Source of the DNA: G963665495 sp963677785
GTDB lineage: Bacteria > Desulfobacterota > Desulfovibrionia > Desulfovibrionales > Desulfovibrionaceae
DNA length: 64,000 nt
Assembly (NCBI GenBank): GCA_963677785.2
Contig: CAXXDH010000003.1
Location: forward strand, 3,968,001-4,032,000
Direction of reading: 5' to 3'
In this document: positions 1 through 8,433 of the stretch, in pieces
How positions within the stretch are numbered: position 1 is the stretch's first letter
Layout: each line of letters starts with the position of its first letter
The notes under the pieces: model-generated
The model's input: the letters and a program-made list of their open reading frames with translations, nothing else
The model's database searches: none
Told to the model about the DNA's origin: nothing
Made by a program: the position numbers and the translations under genes

Positions 1-1437
1 GTGTTCGTCCTTGAGCATGTGAGCAACCGCGGCATCCACGTTTTTATCCTTGGCTTTTTGATCGTACGAATACCCGCCGCTGTCCAGGTGCGAGTGGCGG
101 AATCCCTGGGACTGGGAGACGAAAAAAACTTCACCGGTGCCGTATCCGGCCATTTCCTGGCCAAGCACGCAGGCAAAATCCGCGCCTCCGTATCGCTGTG
201 CGGCTTTGAGAGTGCCCTGGGCAAGGGTGGCGTAGAATTTGTTCGTCATATGTCCGAGATGCGAAATGGCCCGGCGGTAGTTGGCGACGTTGTCGAATTC
301 CAGAGGTACGATTGTTTCGTGCTCGCTGATCAATCCTTTCTGGAAGGCTTCGGTGGCCCAGGCCAGGGCGATGCCCGCGCTGATGCCGTCCAGACCCATT
401 TTTTCGGTTTCATCCAAAATGGCGAGCATGTCCATGGAGTTGCTCATACCGAGCATGGATCCGTGGGCGAATACGGTTTCATGATCGTAGGAAACCTGGC
501 GGTAGATGTAGTCGTGTTTTTTCCCGACGAGCTGGCGGACCAGGCCGATGTGGATACAGCCCACAGGACACCCCGAACAGGCTGCCTGGCGCAGAAGCAG
601 ATCATTGGCCAGCACTTCGCCGGACAGGGTTTTGATTTTGTCGCTGGACGTGGCCTGCATGTTGTTCCAGGGCAGGGCTTTCAGTTCGTTGAGAGCCGCC
701 ATGTTCACCGGCGTGCCCAGGTCGTAGTATTTGGTCATCATTTCGGTTTGGGTCAGCAGCTGGTGGATTTCCTTGAAATACTGCGCGTAGGCTTTGCCTT
801 CGGGCGCGGGCAGGCTGGAATCGCCTTTGACAACAACCGCTTTGAGTTTTTTGCTGCCCAGTACCGCGCCGCAGCCCAGACGGCCGAAATGGCGGTAAGT
901 GTCCACGTTGATGCAGGCCATGGACGAAAGATTTTCTCCGGCCGGGCCGATGCGCATGGTGGAACGGTGGCCGGACGCGCCTTTTCCAAAGCGCCTGAAG
1001 TATTTGCCCGACGCCAGAGCTTCCAGGCCGGCAAGGTAAGGAATTTCATGAAACCGAATGTCCCGTGCGCCGATTTCCATGCAAGTCAGGGTACGGGCTT
1101 TGCCGGTGAACATGATGGCGTCCAGTCCGGCAAAGCGGATGGACAGCCCCAGGCGTCCGCCGGCATGGCTTTCGGTGTATTGTTCGTTATACGGAGATTT
1201 GAAACCGCAAACCACTTTGCTCATCAGCGGGAAATAGCCCGTAAGGGGGCCGACGGCGAAAATAATGGGCTGCCTGGGGTCCAAGGCCGGAGCTGCGACA
1301 TCACCGAATTTTTCAAAAAGCGCAGCGGCCAGGCCGCTGCCGCCTAAATGGGATGAGCGGTCGGCAACGTTGATGATTTTTCCGGTTTCTGAATTTAGAT
1401 CCACATGCAGTACGCGGGATGTCGTATTATCGGGCAT
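1..1437 (-). CDS. Aldehyde:ferredoxin oxidoreductase family protein (partial, C-terminus beyond window)
   Basis: Tungsten- or molybdenum-pterin enzyme that oxidises aldehydes to acids and passes electrons to ferredoxin in the cytoplasm. The minus-strand frame is open for 479 codons, starting at the ATG at 1437 and running off the left edge. AOR-family sequences are about 600 residues, so roughly the last fifth is missing. Seen directly: the N-terminal pterin-domain pattern with HAGGRLG, a GSKKLKAVVVKG stretch, and the iron-sulfur motif CSGCPVGC. The start overlaps the end of the upstream ferredoxin gene by 11 bases, so the two are one operon and probably translationally coupled. The substrate cannot be told from sequence. 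A 448-codon open frame on the opposite strand is only a shadow of this gene. Confidence 0.9.
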   Translation of the reverse strand, partial: MPDNTTSRVLHVDLNSETGKIINVADRSSHLGGSGLAAALFEKFGDVAAPALDPRQPIIFAVGPLTGYFPLMSKVVCGFKSPYNEQYTESHAGGRLGLSIRFAGLDAIMFTGKARTLTCMEIGARDIRFHEIPYLAGLEALASGKYFRRFGKGASGHRSTMRIGPAGENLSSMACINVDTYRHFGRLGCGAVLGSKKLKAVVVKGDSSLPAPEGKAYAQYFKEIHQLLTQTEMMTKYYDLGTPVNMAALNELKALPWNNMQATSSDKIKTLSGEVLANDLLLRQAACSGCPVGCIHIGLVRQLVGKKHDYIYRQVSYDHETVFAHGSMLGMSNSMDMLAILDETEKMGLDGISAGIALAWATEAFQKGLISEHETIVPLEFDNVANYRRAISHLGHMTNKFYATLAQGTLKAAQRYGGADFACVLGQEMAGYGTGEVFFVSQSQGFRHSHLDSGGYSYDQKAKDKNVDAAVAHMLKDEH

Positions 1438-1879
1438 CGCTTTCCTCCACCAGGTCATCGGAGTCGGCGTCCGAAAGGTCTTTATCTTTGAGCGTCAGAC
1501 AGTTGTGCGGACAAAATTCCACACAACGTCCGCAGTGAATGCAGACATAGGGGAGTCCGTTATCCGGATCCAGATAGATGGCGTCCACAGGACAAGCCTT
1601 GGCGCATTGGCCGCAGCGGATGCATGCTTTAAGTTTGGGAATGACTCCCCCGCCTTTTCTGGGAATCAGAGCTTCTGTCGGACATGCGGCTGCGCAGGGA
1701 GGCGGATCGCAGGCCAGACAGTATCTGGCTTCGAATCCGGTACTCATGCCACCTACGGAATTGATGTGAATCCCGGCTCGCAGCCAGGAGATTTCCTTGT
1801 GCACCAATCGAGCGCAAGCCAGCGAGCAGGAGTGACAGCCTATACAGCGTTCGATCCTGTTTGCGCGTAGCACTTTCAT
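1427..1879 (-). CDS. 4Fe-4S ferredoxin-type electron transfer subunit for AOR
   Basis: A 150-residue polyferredoxin with many cysteines in CxxCxxC...C groups: CIGCHSC near residue 13, CLACDPPPCAAAC near 55, CIRCGQCAKAC near 86, and CIHCGRCVEFC near 113. This predicts about four 4Fe-4S clusters. The arrangement resembles the HycB/AorB-like subunits encoded next to AOR genes, which take electrons from the pterin enzyme. It is the first gene of the pair and ends inside the AOR start. The acidic C-terminal tail (DSDDLVEESDAR) follows the last cluster. It has no transmembrane segment, so it is soluble. Confidence 0.9.
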   Translation of the reverse strand: MKVLRANRIERCIGCHSCSLACARLVHKEISWLRAGIHINSVGGMSTGFEARYCLACDPPPCAAACPTEALIPRKGGGVIPKLKACIRCGQCAKACPVDAIYLDPDNGLPYVCIHCGRCVEFCPHNCLTLKDKDLSDADSDDLVEESDAR

Positions 1880-1975
1880 AAACGACTCCTGTTACAACAC
1901 AAAGCGCGGCGCCGGAATCTTTCCTTCAGTCAGCAAATTCAGAGTACAACGGCATGGCAGCTGTGTTTATTCCGA

Positions 1976-3346
1976 TTACTGCGCCATCTCACGAATCCAT
2001 GACGCTAATGGGCATTTTACAATATTTTGCAGTTCCTGCAAACGTTCTTTGGTATTTGCCTCGAATCGCAATACCAGAACCGGTTGCGTATTGGATGCGC
2101 GCAGCAAGGCCCATCCGTCCTCAAGGGCAATGCGTACGCCATCAACATCAATGACCGGATAGCGTTCTTTGAAATACTTGACTGCTCGCTCCACCACGGC
2201 AAATTTGATGTTTTCCGGACACTCCATGCGTATTTCCGGAGTGGCTGCCGTGACAGGCCAGTCAGACAAATAGGCGGACAGAGGTTTGTCCGGGGCGGCG
2301 GCAAGTATTTCCGTAATGCGCAACGCGGCGTAAAGCGCGTCATCCACGCCGTGGAAACGGTCATTGAAAAACAAGTGTCCGCTCATTTCTCCGGCAAGTT
2401 CAGCGCCGGTTTCGCGAAGATTTGACTTCATGAACGAATGTCCGGTCACAGCCATTTGCGCCTTGCCGCCATGTTTTTCGATATCTTTAAACAACAAGTG
2501 TGAACATTTGACGTCGGCCAGAAACAAGGACCCGGGTTTTCTGGTGAGAATTTCTCTGGCCAGGATGGCTGTCAACCGTTCGCCAGCAACGACATTTCCT
2601 TTTTCATCAACGACTCCGATGCGATCTCCATCGCCATCGAGTCCGAATCCGCAGTGCGCACCGGTCTCACGGACTTTTTCCTTGAGCTGCAGAATGTTTT
2701 TTTCCACCACCGGATCAGGATGATGGTTGGGAAAATTGCCGTCAGGTTCGCAGAATAACGGGACTACCTTTGCCCCGGCGCGTTGGAGCAGTTCCGTACA
2801 AAGCAATCCAGCCGCGCCATTGCCCCCGTCTACAACAACCGTGGGGACGGATTGCAGCGTAACGTGGGCACAAAGATCTTCAAGGTAGCTGTGCCGGATA
2901 TCATGCTCGGAGCACACCCCCGTCCCATTGGAGAATTTTCCTTCCCGCATGATTTCAAAAACCTTGCGTATTTCCTCCGGGCTCATGGTGGATTCTCCGC
3001 TCCAGAGTTTGAATCCATTGTATTCCGGTGGATTGTGGCTGGCGGTCACCATGATGCCGGCCTTGCGGTTGAGTTTTTTGATGGCATAGTAAAAGACTGG
3101 TGTCGGCACCATGCCGAGGGTTACGACGTCCAGTCCCGTACTGTTGAGTCCGGCGCAAATGCTGTCTTGATATTCCGAAGAAGAATGGCGGCAATCATAA
3201 CCGACGATGACGTTGGTATGTCCTTTGTTTTTAAAAAAAGTGCCGCAGGCTCGCCCCAGTTCCAGGACCCACTCGTTGTCAAAGTCCGTACCGACCAGTC
3301 CCCGAATATCGTAGGCTCGAAAAATATTTTGAGAAACAGGCTTCAT
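1976..3346 (-). CDS. Phosphomannomutase/phosphoglucomutase
   Basis: Alpha-D-phosphohexomutase superfamily (AlgC/ManB type), 456 residues, the usual length. It interconverts hexose 6-phosphate and hexose 1-phosphate for nucleotide-sugar and surface polysaccharide synthesis. The phosphoserine loop TASHNP lies at residues 101-106 (Ser103). The metal-binding loop DGDGDR lies near residue 238. The C-terminal phosphate-binding loop appears as RASNTQP near residue 425. It starts with AYDIRG close to the N-terminus, as the family does. Transcribed alone, divergent from hflK. Whether mannose or glucose phosphate is preferred cannot be told from sequence. Confidence 0.92.
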   Translation of the reverse strand: MKPVSQNIFRAYDIRGLVGTDFDNEWVLELGRACGTFFKNKGHTNVIVGYDCRHSSSEYQDSICAGLNSTGLDVVTLGMVPTPVFYYAIKKLNRKAGIMVTASHNPPEYNGFKLWSGESTMSPEEIRKVFEIMREGKFSNGTGVCSEHDIRHSYLEDLCAHVTLQSVPTVVVDGGNGAAGLLCTELLQRAGAKVVPLFCEPDGNFPNHHPDPVVEKNILQLKEKVRETGAHCGFGLDGDGDRIGVVDEKGNVVAGERLTAILAREILTRKPGSLFLADVKCSHLLFKDIEKHGGKAQMAVTGHSFMKSNLRETGAELAGEMSGHLFFNDRFHGVDDALYAALRITEILAAAPDKPLSAYLSDWPVTAATPEIRMECPENIKFAVVERAVKYFKERYPVIDVDGVRIALEDGWALLRASNTQPVLVLRFEANTKERLQELQNIVKCPLASWIREMAQ

Positions 3347-3538
3347 AGAAACTCCAAAATGAGAATGTTAATACTGTCCGTCAACCAAGAATATGATACA
3401 ATATTATGAGAAAAATGATGAGGTCACATGAGATATTGTAGAATTTTTTGTTGCAATCTGTCAGCAAGTGAACTTAAAATACCATTTTAGAATGAAAATA
3501 AAAAGGCACAGATTGAACGACTGATTTTTGATACGATC

Positions 3539-3567
3539 TTGACCATGGAAGTCAAAAAGCCTATTAA
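3539..3567 (+). promoter_or_regulatory. Sigma-70-like promoter for hflKC
   Basis: TTGACC at 3539-3544 and TATTAA at 3562-3567 with a 17-base spacer. The predicted transcript would start about 3574, only a few bases before the hflK ATG at 3577, so the message would be nearly leaderless. Motif match only. Confidence 0.4.
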
Positions 3568-3576
3568 TCTGAGATT

Positions 3577-4704
3577 ATGAATTGGGATTGGGATAAATTA
3601 CAAGAGAAGCGGCAGCGGCAATCGGGTAGCCAAGGAGGCGGCAGCCCGAACAGGCCCGAATTCGACCAGTTCGGAGAAGGGCTGAAAAAACTTAAAGGTA
3701 TCAAGTTTCCTCTGGGCCGGATCATTATCGGCATCGTAATTCTGTTGTGGCTGCTATCAGGCATTTATATAGTTGAACCGGCTGAGGTGGGGCTGGTCAT
3801 GCAATTCGGTAAGTTCAACCGTATGACGCAACCAGGCCCGCATTATCACTGGCCATTTCCTATAGAAAGCGTTCTTACGCCTGATGTAGCGCAAATCAGA
3901 CGCCTGGAGGTCGGTTTTCGCAGTTTGAGTCGGGATCGGAACTTTCAACAGGGCCAGCTTCGTGTAGTGCCTGAAGAATCTTTGATGCTGACCGGCGATG
4001 AGAACATTGTGGATGTTCAATTTATCGTTCAGTACCAGATCAAAGATCCTGTCAAGTTCCTTTTCAATGTGAGCGATCAGGCTGAGACGGTTAAAAGTGC
4101 CGCTGAGGCCGCAATGCGCGAGGTTGTTGGCGACAACAACATTGATTCGGTTTTAACTACCGGCAAGCTGGAGATTCAAAACGGTACACGGGAATTGTTG
4201 CAGGGCATGTTGAAAATGTATGACGCCGGAGTACGCATCGTTGCCGTGCAATTGCAGGACGTGCACCCGCCCAAGGAAGTGGTCGAATCTTTTAAGGACG
4301 TCGCCAGTGCGCGCGAAGACAAAAGCAAAATAATCAATCAGGCGGAAGCGTACAGCAACGATCTGCTTCCACGGGCACGGGGACAGGCGGCCCAAATTGT
4401 CAACCAGGCAGCTGCCTATAAAGAAACGAAAATTCTTAATGCCCAGGGTGAAGCCGCACGCTTTTTGTCTATCCTCGCAGAGTACAATCAAGCCAAGGAC
4501 GTTACTCGAGAACGTCTGTATCTGGAAACCATGGAAAAGATTTTTGCCAATCCCAATCTGGAAAAACTGGTGTTGAGCAATGAAGCTTTGAAAGGCGTTT
4601 TACCTTTTCTTCCTTTAGGACCGGTAGCCGGAAATAATACTAAGGTTCCAGCACCGTCCGCAAAGGATGGTCTGCAAATGAAAATAAAAGGCGGAGGAGA
4701 GTAG
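3577..4704 (+). CDS. hflK: FtsH protease modulator HflK
   Basis: SPFH/Band-7 family membrane protein that, with HflC, forms the large cage around FtsH and limits its proteolysis of membrane proteins. It has 375 residues: a Gly/Gln/Arg-rich cytoplasmic N-terminus (MNWDWDKLQEKRQRQ), one transmembrane helix at about 47-66, then the SPFH domain (EVGLVMQFGK onward) and a long Ala/Gln/Glu-rich helical region with the repeated QAEAYSNDLLPRARGQAAQI pattern. The start is the family-typical MNWDWD. No clear Shine-Dalgarno sequence precedes it. hflC follows after one base, so they form one operon. Confidence 0.95.
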   Translation: MNWDWDKLQEKRQRQSGSQGGGSPNRPEFDQFGEGLKKLKGIKFPLGRIIIGIVILLWLLSGIYIVEPAEVGLVMQFGKFNRMTQPGPHYHWPFPIESVLTPDVAQIRRLEVGFRSLSRDRNFQQGQLRVVPEESLMLTGDENIVDVQFIVQYQIKDPVKFLFNVSDQAETVKSAAEAAMREVVGDNNIDSVLTTGKLEIQNGTRELLQGMLKMYDAGVRIVAVQLQDVHPPKEVVESFKDVASAREDKSKIINQAEAYSNDLLPRARGQAAQIVNQAAAYKETKILNAQGEAARFLSILAEYNQAKDVTRERLYLETMEKIFANPNLEKLVLSNEALKGVLPFLPLGPVAGNNTKVPAPSAKDGLQMKIKGGGE

Positions 4705-4705
4705 C

Positions 4706-5551
4706 ATGAAAAAAACCGCCCCTCTGCTGATATTGATTTTTGTGCTGCTGATAGGCGGCTCGCAGGCTTTTTTTACAGTCTACCAGACGCAAAAGGCCAT
4801 TCTTTTACAACTCGGAAAACCCGTGGGAGAACCCAGGGGGCCCGGGCTTCATTTCAAAATGCCCTTTGTACAAAATGTCATTTACTTTGACGCCCGGTTA
4901 TTGGAATACGATGCCGAACCAGCGGAAGTGCTGACCAGTGATAAAAAGAACCTGGTGATCGACAACTACTCAAAGTGGCGTATTGTCAATCCGTTGCGTT
5001 TTTACCGTACGGTGCAGACCATTCCCAGAGCTCAGGCGCGCCTGGATGACATCATTTATTCGCAACTTCGCGTAGCCTTGGGGCAGTACACCTTAACGGA
5101 AATCGTCTCAACGAAACGCTCTGAGATTATGTCCAGGGTTACGAAAAAATCCTCTGAGTTGATTAAAGAATTTGGAATTCAGGTCGTAGATGTTCGAATA
5201 AAACGTACGGATTTGCCGCCGGAAAATGAAAAGGCAATTTTCAACAGAATGCGCGCGGAACGTGAACGGCAAGCGATGAAATATCGTTCTGAAGGACAGG
5301 AACGTGCGTCCGTCATCAAATCGGGTGCGGATAAGGAACGCGCAGTTATTTTGGCGGAAGCAAAGAAAAAAGCCAGCGAAGTTCGCGGTGAAGGAGATGC
5401 ACAGGCGACAAAAATCTACGCCCAAGCTGTTGGCCAGTCTCCTGAGTTTTATGCATTCAAGCGGAGTCTTGACGCTTATGAAGCAGGATTCCAAGACAAC
5501 ACGCGAATAATATTGACTCCTGAAAATCGTTTTCTTCACTACATCCAATAA
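4706..5551 (+). CDS. hflC: FtsH protease modulator HflC
   Basis: Second SPFH subunit of the HflKC complex, 281 residues. It has an N-terminal signal-anchor helix (residues about 4-24), the SPFH domain (YQTQKAILLQLGKP...), the family signature VVDVRIKRTDLP, and a charged Ala/Glu/Arg coiled region with YAQAVGQSPEFYAFKRSLDAYEAGF near the end, typical of HflC. It begins one base after hflK stops, with a GGAGGAG ribosome site inside the hflK end. No poly-T terminator follows directly; an AT-rich gap with a strong palindrome does. Confidence 0.95.
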   Translation: MKKTAPLLILIFVLLIGGSQAFFTVYQTQKAILLQLGKPVGEPRGPGLHFKMPFVQNVIYFDARLLEYDAEPAEVLTSDKKNLVIDNYSKWRIVNPLRFYRTVQTIPRAQARLDDIIYSQLRVALGQYTLTEIVSTKRSEIMSRVTKKSSELIKEFGIQVVDVRIKRTDLPPENEKAIFNRMRAERERQAMKYRSEGQERASVIKSGADKERAVILAEAKKKASEVRGEGDAQATKIYAQAVGQSPEFYAFKRSLDAYEAGFQDNTRIILTPENRFLHYIQ

Positions 5552-5963
5552 GCAAATATGATTGTAGAGTGAAAAAATACCTGTAATTATATATTGCCTT
5601 ACATGCCCTCTTGTTACATATAAGTGTCACATGTGTAACGCTTTTGCGTTACACATGTGTCTCATGATTCCCCGAAAAATGATCAACTCGCTTGAGGTTT
5701 AAGTGCTCTTTGGTCAATAATACGCCATAGTTGCTAACGTTTAGATTATATCGGATGCAATTGGGAGGAGTGGCATATTTTTTGTATTAATGTCTTGATA
5801 CTGTTAGAAGACCACACGAAGAAGTGATTGAAAGCAATTCAAAGCTTGTTTTAAAATAGATCATATCCGTTGATGCAATAAAAAAACTAGCCCAAATAGT
5901 ACAGGGTATGATATGATCAGAAGAAACAAACTGATTTGACTGGTTCAGAATGAGATATGGTTA
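5552..5963. other. Intergenic gap with palindrome, AT-rich
   Basis: 412 bases with no credible gene. AT-rich. The only clear structure is the 14-bp inverted repeat listed separately. It lies between the hflC end and the end of the small XRE regulator. Confidence 0.6.
5628..5659. repeat. Perfect 14-bp inverted repeat with TTTT loop
   Basis: Arms CACATGTGTAACGC (5628-5641) and GCGTTACACATGTG (5646-5659) are perfectly complementary. No T-run follows on either strand, so it is not a classical terminator. The outer CACATGTG is itself palindromic. It could be a hairpin ending hflKC transcripts or an operator for a dimeric regulator such as the nearby XRE/S24 pair. Confidence 0.6.
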
Positions 5964-6197
5964 TTACAGCGGAAGCTTTTTTTTTAGCGGACGGCCGACG
6001 GGGCCGGAAGCCTTCGGCAAAAGTTCTGCAGGAATGCCCAACGCCACAAGTTGGTCCAAACGGTTTTTGGGCGCTCGTTCTCCTTTAATAATTTTGGAGA
6101 TCATTGAAGGCGTTATTCCAAGAGATTCGGCAAGTACTTTTTGTGAAATGCCATTGAGTGCCAACCAGGATTTTAAACGGGCATAGCGAGTTTTCAT
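5964..6197 (-). CDS. Small XRE-family helix-turn-helix regulator
   Basis: A 77-residue Cro/CI-type DNA-binding protein. The HTH is SQKVLAESLGITPSMISKII at about residues 18-37, followed by KGERAPK and a short C-terminal tail (VGRPLKKKLPL). There is no dimerisation or peptidase domain, which resembles a Cro-like antagonist. It is transcribed away from the S24 repressor gene at 6374 across a 176-base AT-rich gap, a layout seen in phage-type switches. No phage structural genes are nearby. Its target is unknown; autoregulation and control of the divergent repressor are inferred. Confidence 0.75.
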   Translation of the reverse strand: MKTRYARLKSWLALNGISQKVLAESLGITPSMISKIIKGERAPKNRLDQLVALGIPAELLPKASGPVGRPLKKKLPL

Positions 6198-6373
6198 AGT
6201 TGACCAAAGCTTGAGTATTATTCGATCTATAAAATAGCATAACTATATTTACTATTTATTCTTACGTGATCTTTTATTGCGTATCAGCAGTCATGTCAAG
6301 AATAAGTTAACCGCTTTGGCTTATTGCCGAAGTTCTTTCGTAAAGGTTTATAGATTCAAAAGGGAGAAAAACA

Positions 6374-7072
6374 TTGTCTACATTTGATCAAGTGTTTGAG
6401 CGGATTAAGTTGGCTATTAACACCCGTACGCAGGTACAGCTTGCCGAGGTGCTGGATATTCGTCAATCCAGTATCTCGGATGCCAAACGGCGGGATTCCG
6501 TTCCTGCGGAATGGTATCTGAAGCTGTTTAAAAAGTTCGGCCTGAATCCGGACTGGCTGGAAGAGGGGATTGGCCCATGGTACTTGAAAAACAAACACGG
6601 TGAATATGTCACCGCCGATGGACCTGCCGACGCAGGTGTCATGGCCCAGCTTGGAGACTACGCCGGAGCTGAGAACAAGGGAACCGTCGTCACCGTACAC
6701 TCCATGCAAGTGGAAGGTGAGGAGCCCGCCAACTGGGCGCCGGTACCGATTGGAAAGCTCAACGTTCCTCAAAGCTATGCGAAGACATCGATCCAGGTCA
6801 TCAAAATGGGTGCAACCAGCATGGAGCCTCTTGTCAAGAAAGGCGCCTACATCGGTGTTGATACTTCGAAGAAGCATGTGGAATCCGGCGAGTTGTACAT
6901 GATTTACATCCCTTATGAAGGGTTGACGCTCAAGCGGGTCTTCCTGGATCTGCAAGGCAGCAAGTACATTTTGCGTACGGAAAATTCGGCACATCCCGAG
7001 CAATACCTTCCTGTGGATAAGCGTCAGGATTGCATTTATGGTCGTGCTGTCTGGATTCTTCAGGAACTGTAA
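6374..7072 (+). CDS. CI-like repressor with S24 (LexA-type) autopeptidase domain
   Basis: A 232-residue phage-repressor-like protein. N-terminal CI-type HTH (QVQLAEVLDIRQSSISDAKR, residues 20-39), a linker with two Ala-Gly pairs (87-88 and 97-98) that could be the self-cleavage site, and a C-terminal S24 domain. In the S24 domain GATSMEP gives catalytic Ser149 and LTLKRVF gives the general-base Lys187. Known relatives are inactivated by RecA-stimulated self-cleavage after DNA damage, so a link to the SOS response is likely. The start is TTG with a good AGGGAGAAA ribosome site a few bases upstream. Divergent from the small XRE gene; no prophage is visible around it. Confidence 0.85.
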   Translation: MSTFDQVFERIKLAINTRTQVQLAEVLDIRQSSISDAKRRDSVPAEWYLKLFKKFGLNPDWLEEGIGPWYLKNKHGEYVTADGPADAGVMAQLGDYAGAENKGTVVTVHSMQVEGEEPANWAPVPIGKLNVPQSYAKTSIQVIKMGATSMEPLVKKGAYIGVDTSKKHVESGELYMIYIPYEGLTLKRVFLDLQGSKYILRTENSAHPEQYLPVDKRQDCIYGRAVWILQEL

Positions 7073-7187
7073 AATTGTCGTAGTTTATTCCAGGGGAAAT
7101 TCTTCGGATTTGCGGAGTATGTGCTGAAATGTATCCTGATGTTATTACTTTTCGTACTCTCTTCTAAATCCTACGGTTGTATAGAGG

Positions 7188-7250
7188 CCGGATGCTTGTG
7201 GGGGTCTGGCGTCCTTAAAATGCAGACGTTTCATAGGCATCCGGTTTTTT
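7188..7250 (+). terminator. Probable terminator after the S24 repressor
   Basis: CCGGATGC at 7188-7195 pairs with GCATCCGG at 7237-7244 and is followed by TTTTTT. The 41-base loop is long for an intrinsic terminator, so a small structured RNA is an alternative. No credible gene is seen between 7073 and 7390. Confidence 0.5.
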
Positions 7251-7390
7251 ATTTAGTAACCTTAACCATTCCGAGCTCATTTTTTATTTTCTTGCGTTGT
7301 TTTAATTTTAGTCTTAATTCCTGCCTGATGCGTACGGTATAGCTTCCTCCTCCAGTGGAGTGCCACTTCATTTCGCAAAAAGGATTCTAT

Positions 7391-8353
7391 GTGGAGTTTG
7401 AGTTGATTTGGAATGGCCTGCTTTGGCCGCTTCTCCGCCTGCTATTTTTTGTTTCGCTCGGGCTAATGATAGCCAATCTGATTGAAGCGTTGAACTGGAC
7501 GCATGTAATGGCCCGTTTCGCCACGCCCCTCACACGGCTCAGTCATCTGCAGGACGTGAGTGGTGCAAGTTTTTCCATGGCTTTTTTTTCCGGCGTCAGT
7601 GCCAATTCAATGCTTGCAGAGTATTATGAAAAAGGGAAATTATCGAAAAAACAATTAATTCTATCAAATCTATTCAATAGCCTGCCTACGTATTTTTTGC
7701 ACTTACCTACGGTTTTTTTCATAACACTTCCTTTTCTGGGAAGTGCTGCAGCTGTCTATGTTTCGCTGACGCTTGGCGCCGCTCTGCTGCGTACGGGCTG
7801 CACGGTGATTTTGGGACGGATTTTATTGCCCGCACCCCAGGAACAATGTGTCGCCTGCGTTTTGAATGAAAAGACTACGCGCAGTTGGCGCGAAGCATTG
7901 CGCACTTCCTGGAAGCGTTTTAAATCGCGCATAAAAAAAATAGTAGTGTTCACCGTTCCGATTTATATTTTGATTTTTGTTTTGAACCGTGTGGGCATGT
8001 TTAAAATGCTCAGCAAATTTTTAGCGGATCATGTGGGTTTTTTATCTTTTCTTTCTCCCGAAGCATTGGGAATTGTCGTTTTTCATGTGGCGGCCGAATT
8101 TACCGCAGGCCTTGCTGCGGCAGGCGCCCTTTTGCAGAAAGGAGACCTTGGAGCGCGAGAAGTGATTCTAGCCCTGCTGGTGGGAAACATCCTTTCAAGC
8201 CCCATACGTGCGTTTCGCCATCAATTTCCCTATTATGCGGGCATTTTTCGACCACAAATCGCCTTTCGTCTTATTGCGTATAATCAGACCTTACGGGCCC
8301 TTAGTGTCCTTTTCATCACAGTCTTGTACTATTATGCCAGCATGGCATTCTAA
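7391..8353 (+). CDS. Nucleoside-recognition (Gate) domain membrane permease-like protein
   Basis: About 320 residues and strongly hydrophobic, with eight or so membrane segments. It matches the SpmA/YjiH-like nucleoside-recognition architecture: two Gate-like halves with FSGVSANSMLAEYYEKGKLSKKQLILSNLFNS in the first half and a matching ILALLVGNILSSPIRAFRHQFPYYAGIF in the second. GTG at 7391 is chosen over GTG at 7355 because AAAAGGA sits at a good distance upstream. The transported compound is unknown. It heads a group of three membrane-protein genes on the same strand. Confidence 0.75.
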   Translation: MEFELIWNGLLWPLLRLLFFVSLGLMIANLIEALNWTHVMARFATPLTRLSHLQDVSGASFSMAFFSGVSANSMLAEYYEKGKLSKKQLILSNLFNSLPTYFLHLPTVFFITLPFLGSAAAVYVSLTLGAALLRTGCTVILGRILLPAPQEQCVACVLNEKTTRSWREALRTSWKRFKSRIKKIVVFTVPIYILIFVLNRVGMFKMLSKFLADHVGFLSFLSPEALGIVVFHVAAEFTAGLAAAGALLQKGDLGAREVILALLVGNILSSPIRAFRHQFPYYAGIFRPQIAFRLIAYNQTLRALSVLFITVLYYYASMAF

Positions 8354-8433
8354 AAAATAAAACAATATGCAATGTCTCTGGGGATGAGATTCGGAAAAAA
8401 ACAGGGACAAAACCTCCAGCCAGAGAGCCACAA

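Noticed and set aside
1..1347. 448-codon open frame on the plus strand
   Set aside because: Antisense shadow of the AOR gene; the minus strand carries clear AOR motifs.
7121..7342. 73-codon frame after the S24 repressor
   Set aside because: Contains the terminator-like stem and T-run; no ribosome site or homology.
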